DNA from: Methanobrevibacter sp.
GTDB lineage: Archaea > Methanobacteriota > Methanobacteria > Methanobacteriales > Methanobacteriaceae
Direction of reading: 5' to 3'
Assembly (NCBI GenBank): GCA_017646885.1
Contig: JAGCLR010000143.1
Location: forward strand, 1 to 62,397
DNA length: 62,397 bases
The notes beneath the pieces were generated by a model, which searched no databases, was not told the DNA's origin, and worked only from the letters and a program-made list of their open reading frames with translations. This document shows positions 1-6,089 of this stretch, piece after piece; within the stretch, counting starts at the first letter, position 1; the number at the start of each line of letters is the position of its first letter. The position numbers were made by a program, and so were the translations under genes.

Positions 1-122
1 AACATACCAATATACAATACTGTCAAGAAGCCACCATAATTATCAAGGTTATTCAAAAGAGAGGTTAAATAAAACAACCTATAATTATTTATCTGACCTA
101 ATAAGAGATAAGGATTAATTGT

Positions 123-164
123 CAAGACATAAATACCAAGACATAGATACCAAGACATAAGTAC
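123..164. repeat. three 14-bp iterons (candidate replication origin)
   Basis: Three head-to-tail 14-mers, CAAGACATAAATAC, CAAGACATAGATAC and CAAGACATAAGTAC, run without gaps, followed by a partial CAAG copy. They differ at only two positions. Iterons beside a very AT-rich tract are the classic layout of an initiator-binding origin. No initiator gene is recognisable in the window, so origin function is inferred from layout only. Confidence 0.6.
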
Positions 165-184
165 CAAGCCAAGCAAAACCAGTC

Positions 185-293
185 ATATATATGGATTGAA
201 AAGCAGGACATTAATATATATAGATATATATCAATATATATACATCAATATAAAATAAAAAAATAAAAAAAATTTTTAAAAAAAAACAATCAC
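185..293. other. extremely AT-rich tract beside the iterons
   Basis: About 110 bases of alternating TATATA and then A- and T-runs with almost no G or C. It sits directly after the iterons and could serve as the DNA-unwinding element of an origin. It also holds several TATA-like strings, so promoters cannot be excluded. Confidence 0.4.
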
Positions 294-344
294 GAAGCTA
301 ATCAGAAAAAAAAGCCACAGTATCATGTAATATTCATTAAAAAA

Positions 345-470
345 AAGCCATATAGACCCCTACCACCCCAAATTCAGTAAAATGAACCTAAAAATGTACC
401 TCGTCGGACGCCTCGACCGTATACTCCCCATACAAAACAGTTTTTTAGAGGGGATAGTCTATTATGGTTT
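345..470 (+). ncRNA. candidate structured RNA, GC-rich island
   Basis: This stretch is clearly richer in G and C than its surroundings and encodes no protein. Its ends can pair: CCATATAGACCCCT at 348-361 matches AGGGG at 449-453 plus GTCTATTATGG at 457-467, with small bulges. Inside, GTCG-GACGCCT-CGAC and GTAT-ACTCCCC-ATAC can form hairpins. A run of T follows the closing stem. I know no family that fits, and the promoter is unclear. Confidence 0.35.
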
Positions 471-497
471 TTAATCGTTTTTAACCTCTATAAAGGT

Positions 498-526
498 GGT
501 GTCATAGTGTCATCATGCTTTATATA
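498..526 (+). promoter_or_regulatory. promoter P1 with tandem TGTCAT operator
   Basis: GGTGTCAT-AGTGTCAT (498-513) is followed after 5 bases by the TATA box TTTATATAT (519-527). The same operator-to-TATA spacing recurs at P2 and P3. Expected transcription start is about 545-550, into a region with no protein gene but with a strong hairpin at 627-657. Confidence 0.6.
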
Positions 527-544
527 TTCCAACTGTTATAGTAT

Positions 545-660
545 TAAATGGTAATTAACCTTTATTCATTTAATTACTTTAAAATAATTATTTCCATAAC
601 ATAATTATTTAAGTTTTTTCGAGTCTAGGTATGTGGTTTATGTACTTCCACATACCTCAC
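545..660 (+). ncRNA. possible small RNA with 10-bp hairpin
   Basis: There is no reading frame here. A perfect 10-bp hairpin, AGGTATGTGG (627-636) and CCACATACCT (648-657) with an 11-nt loop, lies about 80-110 bases downstream of the predicted P1 start. It could be the 3' part of a small RNA or a terminator for P1. RNA status is inferred from promoter plus hairpin only. Confidence 0.35.
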
Positions 661-672
661 TATAGTATTTAT

Positions 673-701
673 GGTGTCATGGTGTCATCATAATATAAAT
701 A
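673..701 (+). promoter_or_regulatory. promoter P2 with tandem TGTCAT operator
   Basis: Two exact GGTGTCAT copies (673-688) are followed by TAATATAAATA at 691-701 as TATA box. Predicted transcription starts near 718 and would run into the tRNA-like element at 855-937. A second possible TATA (CTTATAAAAA, about 796-805) lies closer to that element. Confidence 0.6.
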
Positions 702-854
702 CTTTTTGTGAAATATTAATATTTGTGGAGTTAAAAAAAAGAGTTTATTTTTTATATGGTCTGTTTTGGGTTTATCAGAGTTTTTTTGGAAGACTTCTTA
801 TAAAAAAAATCTTGTAAATATCTTTTTTATTCCTTTGTTTCTTTTTTTTAGATG

Positions 855-937
855 GTGTACATGGTGTAGGGGTAGCACACACAAAAAAATGTAGACTGAA
901 CATTTGTGAAGCCCATGTTCGAATCATGGTGTACACC
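855..937 (+). ncRNA. tRNA-like RNA 1 with abnormal anticodon arm
   Basis: Seen directly: a 7-bp acceptor stem GTGTACA/TGTACAC; T8-G9; a 4-bp D stem GTGT/ACAC with the typical loop AGGGGTAGC; a 5-nt variable region GAAGC; a T stem CCATG/CATGG with loop TTCGAAT; discriminator C. The middle is not normal: 27 nt (881-907) replace the usual 18, pairing as ACAAA/TTTGT plus TGT/ACA with an A4 bulge and loop AGACTGA, which lacks U33. No CCA is encoded. It could be a tRNA with a tiny intron, a degenerate tRNA, or a tRNA mimic; I do not assign an anticodon. Confidence 0.6.
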
Positions 938-950
938 TTAGTTTATTTAT

Positions 951-982
951 GGTGTCATGGTGTCATATTGCTTTATATATAT
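951..982 (+). promoter_or_regulatory. promoter P3 of histone gene with tandem TGTCAT operator
   Basis: GGTGTCATGGTGTCAT (951-966) sits 5 bases upstream of TTTATATATAT (972-982). Start of transcription is expected near 1000, giving a short leader that holds the ribosome binding site GGAGGTG at 1016-1022. The operator abuts the BRE/TATA region, so a bound regulator would be expected to affect TBP/TFB loading. Confidence 0.65.
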
Positions 983-1029
983 CCTAATTCATATGTATGT
1001 GTGTGAAGGGATATGGGAGGTGAATGAGC

Positions 1030-1242
1030 ATGGCTGAATTACCAATTGCACCAGTTAAAAGAATAGTAAAAAATGCTGGAGCTAATAGGATAAGCAACAA
1101 AGCATGTGATGTTTTAGCAGAGCAAATTGAAGCTCAAGGCACACTTATTGCCGAAAGTGCTGTCAAATTAGCAAGACATGCTGGTCGTAAGACCGTTAAA
1201 AAAGAAGATGTCACATTAGCAGTAAAAACTTTATACAATTAA
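1030..1242 (+). CDS. archaeal histone (HMf family)
   Basis: A 70-residue protein with the complete archaeal histone fold and the family's usual length. The N-terminus MAELPIAPV, the NAG..RIS segment and the RHAGRKTVK loop near residues 49-57 match HMfA/HMfB, including the Arg/Lys/Thr residues that contact DNA. The ATG at 1030 is preferred over the one at 1024 because GGAGGTG then lies 7 bases upstream and the protein starts like the family. It should form dimers that wrap DNA, either packing viral DNA or altering host chromatin. It has its own TGTCAT-controlled promoter and a hairpin terminator, so it is a single-gene unit. Confidence 0.95.
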   Translation: MAELPIAPVKRIVKNAGANRISNKACDVLAEQIEAQGTLIAESAVKLARHAGRKTVKKEDVTLAVKTLYN

Positions 1243-1250
1243 ATAATAAT

Positions 1251-1271
1251 GAAAAGATTCCTTCTCTTTTC
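1251..1271 (+). terminator. hairpin after histone gene
   Basis: GAAAAGA-TTCCTTC-TCTTTTC forms a 7-bp stem just after the histone stop codon; an AT-rich tract follows. Likely end of the histone transcript. Confidence 0.45.
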
Positions 1272-1858
1272 ACCCTTATAATAATTATATTGCGATTTTC
1301 GGAATAGTTTTAAAGTAGTATATATAATATGTAAGGTAATTTTTGATTATCTTACGACTAAACATTAACCTAAAAATATAAGATATATATTATGAAAAGT
1401 TTAGTACGGACAGAAAGTAGGTAACAATCTCTTAAAAAACAAAACATTTTGAATCAATCTCATAAAGTAAGTATAATTCCATTATAATCCTGCTATAATC
1501 TGTAATTATATTCTTGTAGTGTCAAAACTATAGTTCTTTTAAGCAACAAATAAAATCTAATTTGATAAGAGCATTCTTTATCAATCGACATTGAATAAAT
1601 AATTATTCTCTAAATTCTTATTAGTCATTAGCATCTATGTCGTGAAGACTTAAAATTAAGTAAATATATATATTCCAATAAATTATATTGACCTACTTTC
1701 TATGTTTTTTTTCTATCTTTTTGTATTGTAATAAATATCATTAATAATATACTCCTATATTCTTTAAATGTTAGGTTATGTCAAGCATGTTTTTTTAAAT
1801 TTCATTTTTGCAAATCCTCATTTGTTTTTAAGAAAAGGTTAATACTCTTTGTTTTCAT
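1272..1858. other. gene-free region with inverted repeats
   Basis: No convincing reading frame in nearly 600 bases. Seen: a 10-bp hairpin at 1331-1355 (GTAAGGTAAT with ATTATCTTAC, loop TTTTG); a 7-bp hairpin at 1562-1584 (TTGATAA/TTATCAA); and a long-distance perfect 11-bp inverted repeat, AGAAAGTAGGT at 1412-1422 and ACCTACTTTCT at 1691-1701. The function is unknown; an untranslated RNA or replication/packaging signals are possible. Confidence 0.4.
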
Positions 1859-1897
1859 GAGCAATGTGTTCTTATTTAGTCGTTCTGCACATTGCTC
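1859..1897 (+). repeat. 10-bp perfect hairpin upstream of tRNA-like element 2
   Basis: GAGCAATGTG (1859-1868) and CACATTGCTC (1888-1897) pair perfectly around a 19-nt loop. It lies 32 bases upstream of the tRNA-like minihelix at 1930, so the two may be parts of one RNA. A sequence-specific protein site is the alternative. Confidence 0.5.
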
Positions 1898-1929
1898 TCA
1901 ATCTTTTCTTTTTTGGGATTGTAGGGGAT

Positions 1930-1972
1930 GCTGTGTGGTGGTCTTTAGTAGGTTCGATTCCTGCAACACAGC
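1930..1972 (+). ncRNA. tRNA-like minihelix 2 (acceptor + T arm only)
   Basis: GCTGTGT (1930-1936) pairs perfectly with ACACAGC (1966-1972). Enclosed is a T arm, GTAGG-TTCGATT-CCTGC, with the canonical TTCGANT loop, one extra A before the acceptor strand, and only about 11 nt where the D and anticodon arms should be. This is the acceptor/T-arm half of a tRNA with the rest deleted. It may be a decay product, a functional tRNA mimic, or a remnant of a tRNA attachment site; the retained 5' acceptor strand argues against a plain attachment remnant. Confidence 0.5.
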
Positions 1973-1980
1973 TTTCAAAC

Positions 1981-1999
1981 AAAAAAACTCTTTTTTTTA
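1981..1999 (+). terminator. poly-T terminator
   Basis: AAAAACTC followed by a run of 8 T. The same ACTCTTTTTTTT string recurs after 10257 and after 29664, and looks like this virus's usual archaeal T-tract terminator. It would end the RNA carrying tRNA-like element 2. Confidence 0.45.
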
Positions 2000-2025
2000 A
2001 ACAAAATAAACCCAAGATGATAATT

Positions 2026-2214
2026 ATGAAAATTAAAATAGCAGAAATAGATATAGTATCAGTACTCATAGTACTTTTCGTTGGTATAATAGGAATATTA
2101 TCCATTAAAGGTTCAGCAGAAACACTTTCAATAGCATGTGTAAGTGGTCTTGTAGGATATCTCGGTGGATATGTTAAAAAAACAAATAAACCTAAATCAG
2201 AAGGAATTGCATGA
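2026..2214 (+). CDS. small two-helix membrane protein, holin-like
   Basis: A 62-residue protein with a strongly hydrophobic segment at about residues 9-28 (DIVSVLIVLFVGIIGIL) and a second weaker one at about 36-50 rich in Gly and Ser, ending in a Lys-rich tail. An upstream ATG at 2017 is possible; anything further upstream would overlap tRNA-like element 2 and is not credible. Its stop codon overlaps the next start (ATGA). Size, topology and pairing with a coiled-coil, C-terminally anchored partner fit a holin/XhlA-type lysis pair, but there is no sequence proof and the endolysin candidate lies far away. Confidence 0.5.
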   Translation: MKIKIAEIDIVSVLIVLFVGIIGILSIKGSAETLSIACVSGLVGYLGGYVKKTNKPKSEGIA

Positions 2215-2612
2215 ACCAACAAGATTTAGAGATAGATTTAAAACTATTGGAAGAAAAACAGAAAATCTTTGAAAGCAGATTAAAAGACGTTGATGAATGC
2301 TGTGGAAAACTTAAAGGTACTATAAATGCTGAAGTTATGGTCTTGAATGAAAGAATAGTCAATATCGAACATCATATGGATAACAACTGTAAAGATGTTG
2401 AAATACAGATGAAAGGTATTGAAGAGCAAACCAAGACTCAATTCAATGAATTAGGTGAAGCACGTAAGGAAGATGAAAAACTTAGTCAAAAAATAGATAG
2501 GCTTGATGAAAAGCTTGATAAAAAAATCAGTAAAATTACTGGTTATTATATGACATTTACAATAGGAATATTGGTAAGTATGGCAATCGGTTTAATTTCT
2601 TTATTAAAATGA
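2211..2612 (+). CDS. coiled-coil protein with C-terminal membrane anchor, XhlA-like
   Basis: 133 residues. Residues 1-105 are charged and heptad-like (long coiled coil, with C30-C31 near the start); residues 110-131 form one transmembrane helix (YYMTFTIGILVSMAIGLISLL), leaving almost nothing outside. This is the layout of the phage XhlA/hemolysin family, which works with a holin in host lysis. It overlaps the holin-like gene by 4 bases, so the two are translationally coupled. Function is inferred from architecture. Confidence 0.5.
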   Translation: MNQQDLEIDLKLLEEKQKIFESRLKDVDECCGKLKGTINAEVMVLNERIVNIEHHMDNNCKDVEIQMKGIEEQTKTQFNELGEARKEDEKLSQKIDRLDEKLDKKISKITGYYMTFTIGILVSMAIGLISLLK

Positions 2613-2618
2613 TTAAAT

Positions 2619-2804
2619 ATGTTGGAAGAAAAGGTATCTACAGATTATTTTTTTAATATTTTACAGCAGTTTTCTTTAACTTCAGAAGAACAGGAAGAAG
2701 TTTTGAAAATTAAAAAGTACATTCATGATATGGAAGGAATTATCTTCCCAGAACCCAAAGACCCATTAGTTATAGAATGGATTAATAAAGGTTGGATAAA
2801 ATGA
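2619..2804 (+). CDS. small hypothetical protein
   Basis: A 61-residue protein, mildly acidic, probably mostly helical, ending in PLVIEWINKGWIK. No recognised domain. It overlaps the start of the Hjc gene by 4 bases (ATGA) and lies 6 bases after the XhlA-like gene, so it belongs to the same operon. It could be a small regulator or a partner of Hjc. Confidence 0.6.
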   Translation: MLEEKVSTDYFFNILQQFSLTSEEQEEVLKIKKYIHDMEGIIFPEPKDPLVIEWINKGWIK

Positions 2805-3220
2805 GTAGAAATGGCAGTAAAGAAGAACGTGATGTAGTAAAAATGTTTGAAAAATATGGTTTTGGTGCTATTCGTGTACCTGCGAGTGGTGCAAGAACCA
2901 AGAGTGATAAACCAGATGTTATCGCTGGAAACGGCAGAATATATTATGCTGTTGAAGTAAAGAGTAGTAAAAACAATTATATTTATATTCGTGATGAACA
3001 GATTAATGAATTGTTTCGTTTCGCTACTTCTTTCGGTGCTGTGCCATTGGTTGTTGCAAAATTTACACGTGAACCATATGTAGCTTATAACCCTCATTTA
3101 ATGATGAAAACTAATAGTGGTAAATATAAAATCCAGAGAAAATGGGTTGCTGAAGCTGATTATTTTGAGAATATATTACAGGACATATGTATGTCGGATG
3201 TGAAAATTAATGAAAAATGA
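2801..3220 (+). CDS. hjc: Holliday junction resolvase Hjc
   Basis: A 139-residue PD-(D/E)XK nuclease of the archaeal Hjc family, normal in length. Seen in order: GSKEERD with E8/E9, VPASGARTKSDKPDVIAG with D39, AVEVKSSK with E52 and K54, and IYIRDEQINEL. These are the family's catalytic and junction-binding motifs. Hjc cuts four-way DNA junctions formed during recombination or replication; in a virus it would resolve branched DNA before packaging. The ATG at 2801 is chosen over 2792 because it overlaps the previous stop (ATGA) and gives the family's usual start. Confidence 0.93.
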   Translation: MSRNGSKEERDVVKMFEKYGFGAIRVPASGARTKSDKPDVIAGNGRIYYAVEVKSSKNNYIYIRDEQINELFRFATSFGAVPLVVAKFTREPYVAYNPHLMMKTNSGKYKIQRKWVAEADYFENILQDICMSDVKINEK

Positions 3221-3443
3221 GATACCTTATAAAACTATCCATAGAATGATGAAGAAAAATTGCAGTACTTATAAAGTTGGCGACGATGCCGTAAGGCAGA
3301 TGATTTATTTCCTTAATTCCATAATTCAAGATGTATCTTTTATGAGTATTGTTTATGCAAGACATGATAACAGAAAAACAGTAAACAGTAATGATGTGAA
3401 TTTAGCGATTGAAACTATTATAAAAGATGTATTTGCTGAATAG
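3210..3443 (+). CDS. divergent archaeal histone
   Basis: 77 residues. The C-terminal half keeps the histone-fold signature (YARHDNRKTVNSNDVNLAIETI), matching the RHAGRKTVK loop and last helix of archaeal histones. The N-terminal half is highly diverged: the HMf start is gone, and the segment before the first helix carries MMKKNC. It overlaps hjc by 11 bases. It may form homodimers or heterodimers with histone 1 or host histones, perhaps altering wrapping. The fold assignment is strong; DNA-binding mode is unknown. Confidence 0.82.
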   Translation: MKNEIPYKTIHRMMKKNCSTYKVGDDAVRQMIYFLNSIIQDVSFMSIVYARHDNRKTVNSNDVNLAIETIIKDVFAE

Positions 3444-3455
3444 GGTTGATTCTAT

Positions 3456-3734
3456 ATGAACTTCCATTATCCTAAAATATCTTCTAAAAAATACGATAAA
3501 ACCTGTTTAAAATGTGGCAGAAAATACATTACCGAAAGCAAAAATAAAAGATTATGCGATAATTGTGCTTATATAGTTGCCAATGAGAAAAATAACCAGC
3601 GTGTGAAAAAACATCAGAAATATAAAAAATCAGCTACCATCGGTACAGGAAGATTAAACGGTAAAAGAGCCAGTAATAATTTTGATGAACTGGACAACAT
3701 TATTGGAGAGATGAAATATTTAAGATTAATTTAA
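3456..3734 (+). CDS. small zinc-ribbon protein
   Basis: 92 residues, basic. C17-L-K-C20 and C34-D-N-C37 form a four-cysteine zinc site; a Lys/Arg-rich helix-like tail follows (residues 50-80), then an acidic C-terminus. It is likely a nucleic-acid-binding protein. Last gene of the 2026-3734 operon, followed by a bidirectional hairpin. Confidence 0.65.
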   Translation: MNFHYPKISSKKYDKTCLKCGRKYITESKNKRLCDNCAYIVANEKNNQRVKKHQKYKKSATIGTGRLNGKRASNNFDELDNIIGEMKYLRLI

Positions 3735-3811
3735 ACAATGTTTAATGTTAAAAATCCAAACCCCATGGGTTTTGTATTTTGTGATACAGCAGATTACTAA
3801 AAACATTAAAC
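3731..3811. terminator. hairpins between convergent genes
   Basis: The palindrome TTAAACAATGTTTAA overlaps the stop codon of the zinc gene. GTTTAATGTT (3740-3749) can pair with AACATTAAAC (3802-3811), enclosing a second hairpin CAAACCC-CAT-GGGTTTTG (3757-3774). As the flanking genes converge, this is best read as a bidirectional terminator. Confidence 0.5.
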
Positions 3812-3837
3812 AAAACAATAATAAAAAAAGAGAAAAT

Positions 3838-4080
3838 TTAAATAATGTCTAATTCATCTATTCCGAAAACCTCTTGAATAATTTCTATTTTTTTACTGTC
3901 CTTTAGAGTACTTGGTTTCTTATGATATTGTTTCCAATATTGTTTTACTAATTCTTTCAAGTATTCTTTTTCTTTCTTATATTCGTTACCTTTTGTTTTG
4001 TACAAAAATGCCCCAAGATATACAAGATAATTGTCTTCATCAAATACGATTACTGTTTTGGATGCTCCAAATAAATTCAT
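3838..4080 (-). CDS. hypothetical protein, leftward single gene
   Basis: 80 residues: an N-terminal beta-like part (KTVIVFDEDNYLVYLGAFLY) followed by a Lys/Glu-rich helical part. No family recognised. A strong ribosome binding site, AAGGAGG, precedes the ATG. It is one of only two leftward genes, divergent from the metallopeptidase operon across about 140 bases, and could be a regulator or late-acquired gene. Confidence 0.7.
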   Translation of the reverse strand: MNLFGASKTVIVFDEDNYLVYLGAFLYKTKGNEYKKEKEYLKELVKQYWKQYHKKPSTLKDSKKIEIIQEVFGIDELDII

Positions 4081-4221
4081 ACTATTTTCCTCCTTATGTT
4101 TCTATTATTTTTTTTGTCATATCTCTTATTTAAAGTTTTGGGTATATTTTTTAGATAACCAATAAAAAAGTATATATAAAAAAAACACCATATATATACA
4201 CATAACATAAGGAGGTAAAAA
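4081..4221. promoter_or_regulatory. divergent promoter region
   Basis: Between two divergent genes. Rightward, AGTATATATAAAA near 4164-4176 is a good TATA box placed for a start near 4195. Both genes have near-identical leaders (CATAAGGAGG then A-rich) on opposite strands, as if the leader had been duplicated. One TGTCAT lies near 4116. Confidence 0.5.
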
Positions 4222-4761
4222 ATGAACGAACCCAAAATAATCAATGTAGAGAATAATAAAATTCCAGTTATTCTAACAACGACAGGCACTAAACACACAC
4301 AAATATTCGCAACGCAAGGATTAGTACAAATCAAGAAAAACAAACATGAAAAAAGAACACTAAGACGAATTATCGAAGACCACAAAGATGTCGTATTACA
4401 TGAATACCTATTGATGACAAAAAAAGCAGTACTCGACAGAAGCGAAGAAGAATATAAGGAAATTTGCAACAACTACATTGACCAATTTTCAAAAGAACTC
4501 AACGTAACTCCCACACGTGTAGCACATAGACCAATATTAATAGATACGTTCGGCACGACAAGAAAAAACGGTGTCGTAACATTGAACTATTATATGAGGT
4601 ATATGGAAGAAGAACTGATAAAATATTGTATATATCATGAACTTTGCCACCTGTATACATGGAAAAATTACAACACTATGTATCATGACAAGGATTTTTA
4701 CGATGTATTATACAGAAGATATACATATGATGAAATAAAGGAATTGACGAAGGTGAAATAA
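4222..4761 (+). CDS. zinc metallopeptidase-like protein (HELCH)
   Basis: 179 residues. HELCH at 139-143 is an HExxH zinc-peptidase motif in the setting YCIYHELCHLYTWKNY, followed about 12 residues on by HDKDFYDVL. This pattern is that of YgjP/DUF45- and SprT-like gluzincins, whose third ligand is a His downstream. The N-terminal 60 residues (beta-rich) match DUF45-like proteins. Possible roles are removal of host proteins or DNA-protein crosslink repair; the substrate is unknown. First gene of an operon with the next two, preceded by AAGGAGG. Confidence 0.72.
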   Translation: MNEPKIINVENNKIPVILTTTGTKHTQIFATQGLVQIKKNKHEKRTLRRIIEDHKDVVLHEYLLMTKKAVLDRSEEEYKEICNNYIDQFSKELNVTPTRVAHRPILIDTFGTTRKNGVVTLNYYMRYMEEELIKYCIYHELCHLYTWKNYNTMYHDKDFYDVLYRRYTYDEIKELTKVK

Positions 4762-5381
4762 TGGAAATATTATATGAAAACGACAAACTGGCAATCAAAT
4801 GGGAATATAAAATAACAAGACATACACACGATTCAAAACTTTCAAGAACGACACAGCATATAACTGGATTAAGCACAGCATTAGTTAATTTGGCAGGAAT
4901 AAGACAAGTGTTGTTTCTTTACAAAAATCCAATAACCAATGAATACGGATTAACAACGACAGAACCACCAATAGAAGAATATCACACCATATTAACAAGA
5001 ACGAACCATGACCAAGTAACAATACAACTGCCAAGAGAATTAAATCTAAAAGAAAAAGAACAGCAGAACATAATAATAACATATTACCCACACGAAGAAG
5101 ACCCATATCTAAAAACAAAACCATACATTACAATACAAATAATAGATGTTGAAACAAACGAGTCTAAAGCTGAACTGGTAAAAATAGATGACAAGACAAA
5201 ACTATTATGGGTAATAGAACCTCATGAAAACATACCAGCAGATTTAGAGCAATTCCTAACGGCAGATGAGATTGAAAGATTAAAATATCCTGCAACAAAA
5301 CAAATAGTTGAACTGGATGTTCAATCACTAAATGTCAAAATAGAGGAAGAAAATGAAAAAAAGACTAATACTCCAAATTAA
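4761..5381 (+). CDS. hypothetical protein in metallopeptidase operon
   Basis: 206 residues, with a beta-rich N-terminal part (EILYENDKLAIKWEY, ITRHTHD), a Thr/Glu-rich middle, and an acidic end. No recognised family. Its start overlaps the metallopeptidase stop (TAATG), and its end overlaps the next gene by 29 bases, so the three are likely made together. Confidence 0.65.
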   Translation: MEILYENDKLAIKWEYKITRHTHDSKLSRTTQHITGLSTALVNLAGIRQVLFLYKNPITNEYGLTTTEPPIEEYHTILTRTNHDQVTIQLPRELNLKEKEQQNIIITYYPHEEDPYLKTKPYITIQIIDVETNESKAELVKIDDKTKLLWVIEPHENIPADLEQFLTADEIERLKYPATKQIVELDVQSLNVKIEEENEKKTNTPN

Positions 5382-5679
5382 CTATGAAATCATAGAAACG
5401 CTGGAAAAGGAAAAAACAGAAAAATGGCTGAAGGAAAATATCCCAAAATACGACAGAAGCATAGACATAAGACCACAGAAATTCCAGAAAAAACGAACAT
5501 ATAGACCCAGAGTATCGTCAGAAACATATTTTGAACTACAGAACATTCCAGGAAGCAGTAATACGCAGAAATTAGTCAATTTATACTATAATGTCAAACG
5601 ACAAAACGAAAAGAAAGAAAACAGAGAGAAGATACTTGGAGATTTATTTCCTAACCACCCATACTTAAAAAAAGAATAG
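5353..5679 (+). CDS. hypothetical basic protein
   Basis: 108 residues, highly basic, with KKRTYRPRVSSETYFELQNIPGSSNTQKLVNLYYNVK in the middle. The last part could be a helix-turn-helix-like DNA-binding segment, but this is weak. It shares 29 bases with the preceding gene and ends at the inverted repeat at 5677. Confidence 0.6.
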   Translation: MKKRLILQINYEIIETLEKEKTEKWLKENIPKYDRSIDIRPQKFQKKRTYRPRVSSETYFELQNIPGSSNTQKLVNLYYNVKRQNEKKENREKILGDLFPNHPYLKKE

Positions 5680-5703
5680 TGGTGTCATGATGCCACACCA
5701 CTA
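5677..5703. terminator. 9-bp hairpin containing a TGTCAT motif
   Basis: TAGTGGTGT-CATGATGCC-ACACCACTA forms a perfect 9-bp stem directly after the stop codon region at 5679. The left arm reads GGTGTCAT, the same octamer as the P1-P3 operators, so this may be both a terminator and an operator for the small-gene operon that follows. Confidence 0.5.
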
Positions 5704-5748
5704 TATTAATCTATTTTAATATAATTATAAAAAAAAGGAAAGAATAAA

Positions 5749-5937
5749 ATGTTAAAGGAAGCAATAATGGAAGATATTATCTATATCTTATTCCCAATGT
5801 TGATATCATATACAATATGTATATACGTAAACAAAATAACGATGTGGGGTATACAATATCTCTCATTACTGTTTGTAGTAATAACAGCTATATTATCTTT
5901 AACAACATATTACGTAAGTACTAAAATATTAAGGTGA
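5749..5937 (+). CDS. small two-helix membrane protein
   Basis: 62 residues with two transmembrane segments, at about 9-27 (IIYILFPMLISYTICIYV) and 34-56. GGAAAG lies upstream of this ATG; an alternative ATG at 5767 also has AAGGAAG before it. No family recognised; a second holin-like candidate. Confidence 0.6.
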   Translation: MLKEAIMEDIIYILFPMLISYTICIYVNKITMWGIQYLSLLFVVITAILSLTTYYVSTKILR

Positions 5938-5942
5938 ATATT

Positions 5943-6089
5943 ATGGATATGGATATTGGAATTATGTATAGAGCCTGTCCAATATGTGGCAAAGTACAGT
6001 TAATGACAGTAAGCGATAAATGTGACGAATGCCGTAGAAAAATAAGACAATACAGAAAAAGAATAAGACGAGGCGAAATATATTGGTAA
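5943..6089 (+). CDS. 48-residue zinc-ribbon protein
   Basis: Short gene with AAGGTGA 6 bases before its ATG. The product has C12-P-I-C15-G and C27-D-E-C30-R, a four-cysteine zinc site, then a run of Lys/Arg (RKIRQYRKRIRRG). It resembles the zinc ribbons found in transcription or translation factors and probably binds nucleic acid. Its stop overlaps the TTG start of the next gene. Confidence 0.65.
   Translation: MDMDIGIMYRACPICGKVQLMTVSDKCDECRRKIRQYRKRIRRGEIYW

Noticed and set aside
123..164. CRISPR array.
   Set aside because: The 14-bp repeats are contiguous with no spacers; no other array-like pattern was seen in the window.
881..907. Assigning tRNA-Phe (GAA) or tRNA-Tyr (GTA) to tRNA-like element 1.
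   Set aside because: Each reading leaves extra bases, a missing position 26 or a mispaired anticodon stem; no assignment is supported.
1864..2025. N-terminal extension of the holin-like reading frame up to 1864.
   Set aside because: It would translate across the tRNA-like minihelix and the T-tract, lacks a ribosome site and codes an unlikely sequence; the protein is credible only from 2017/2026.
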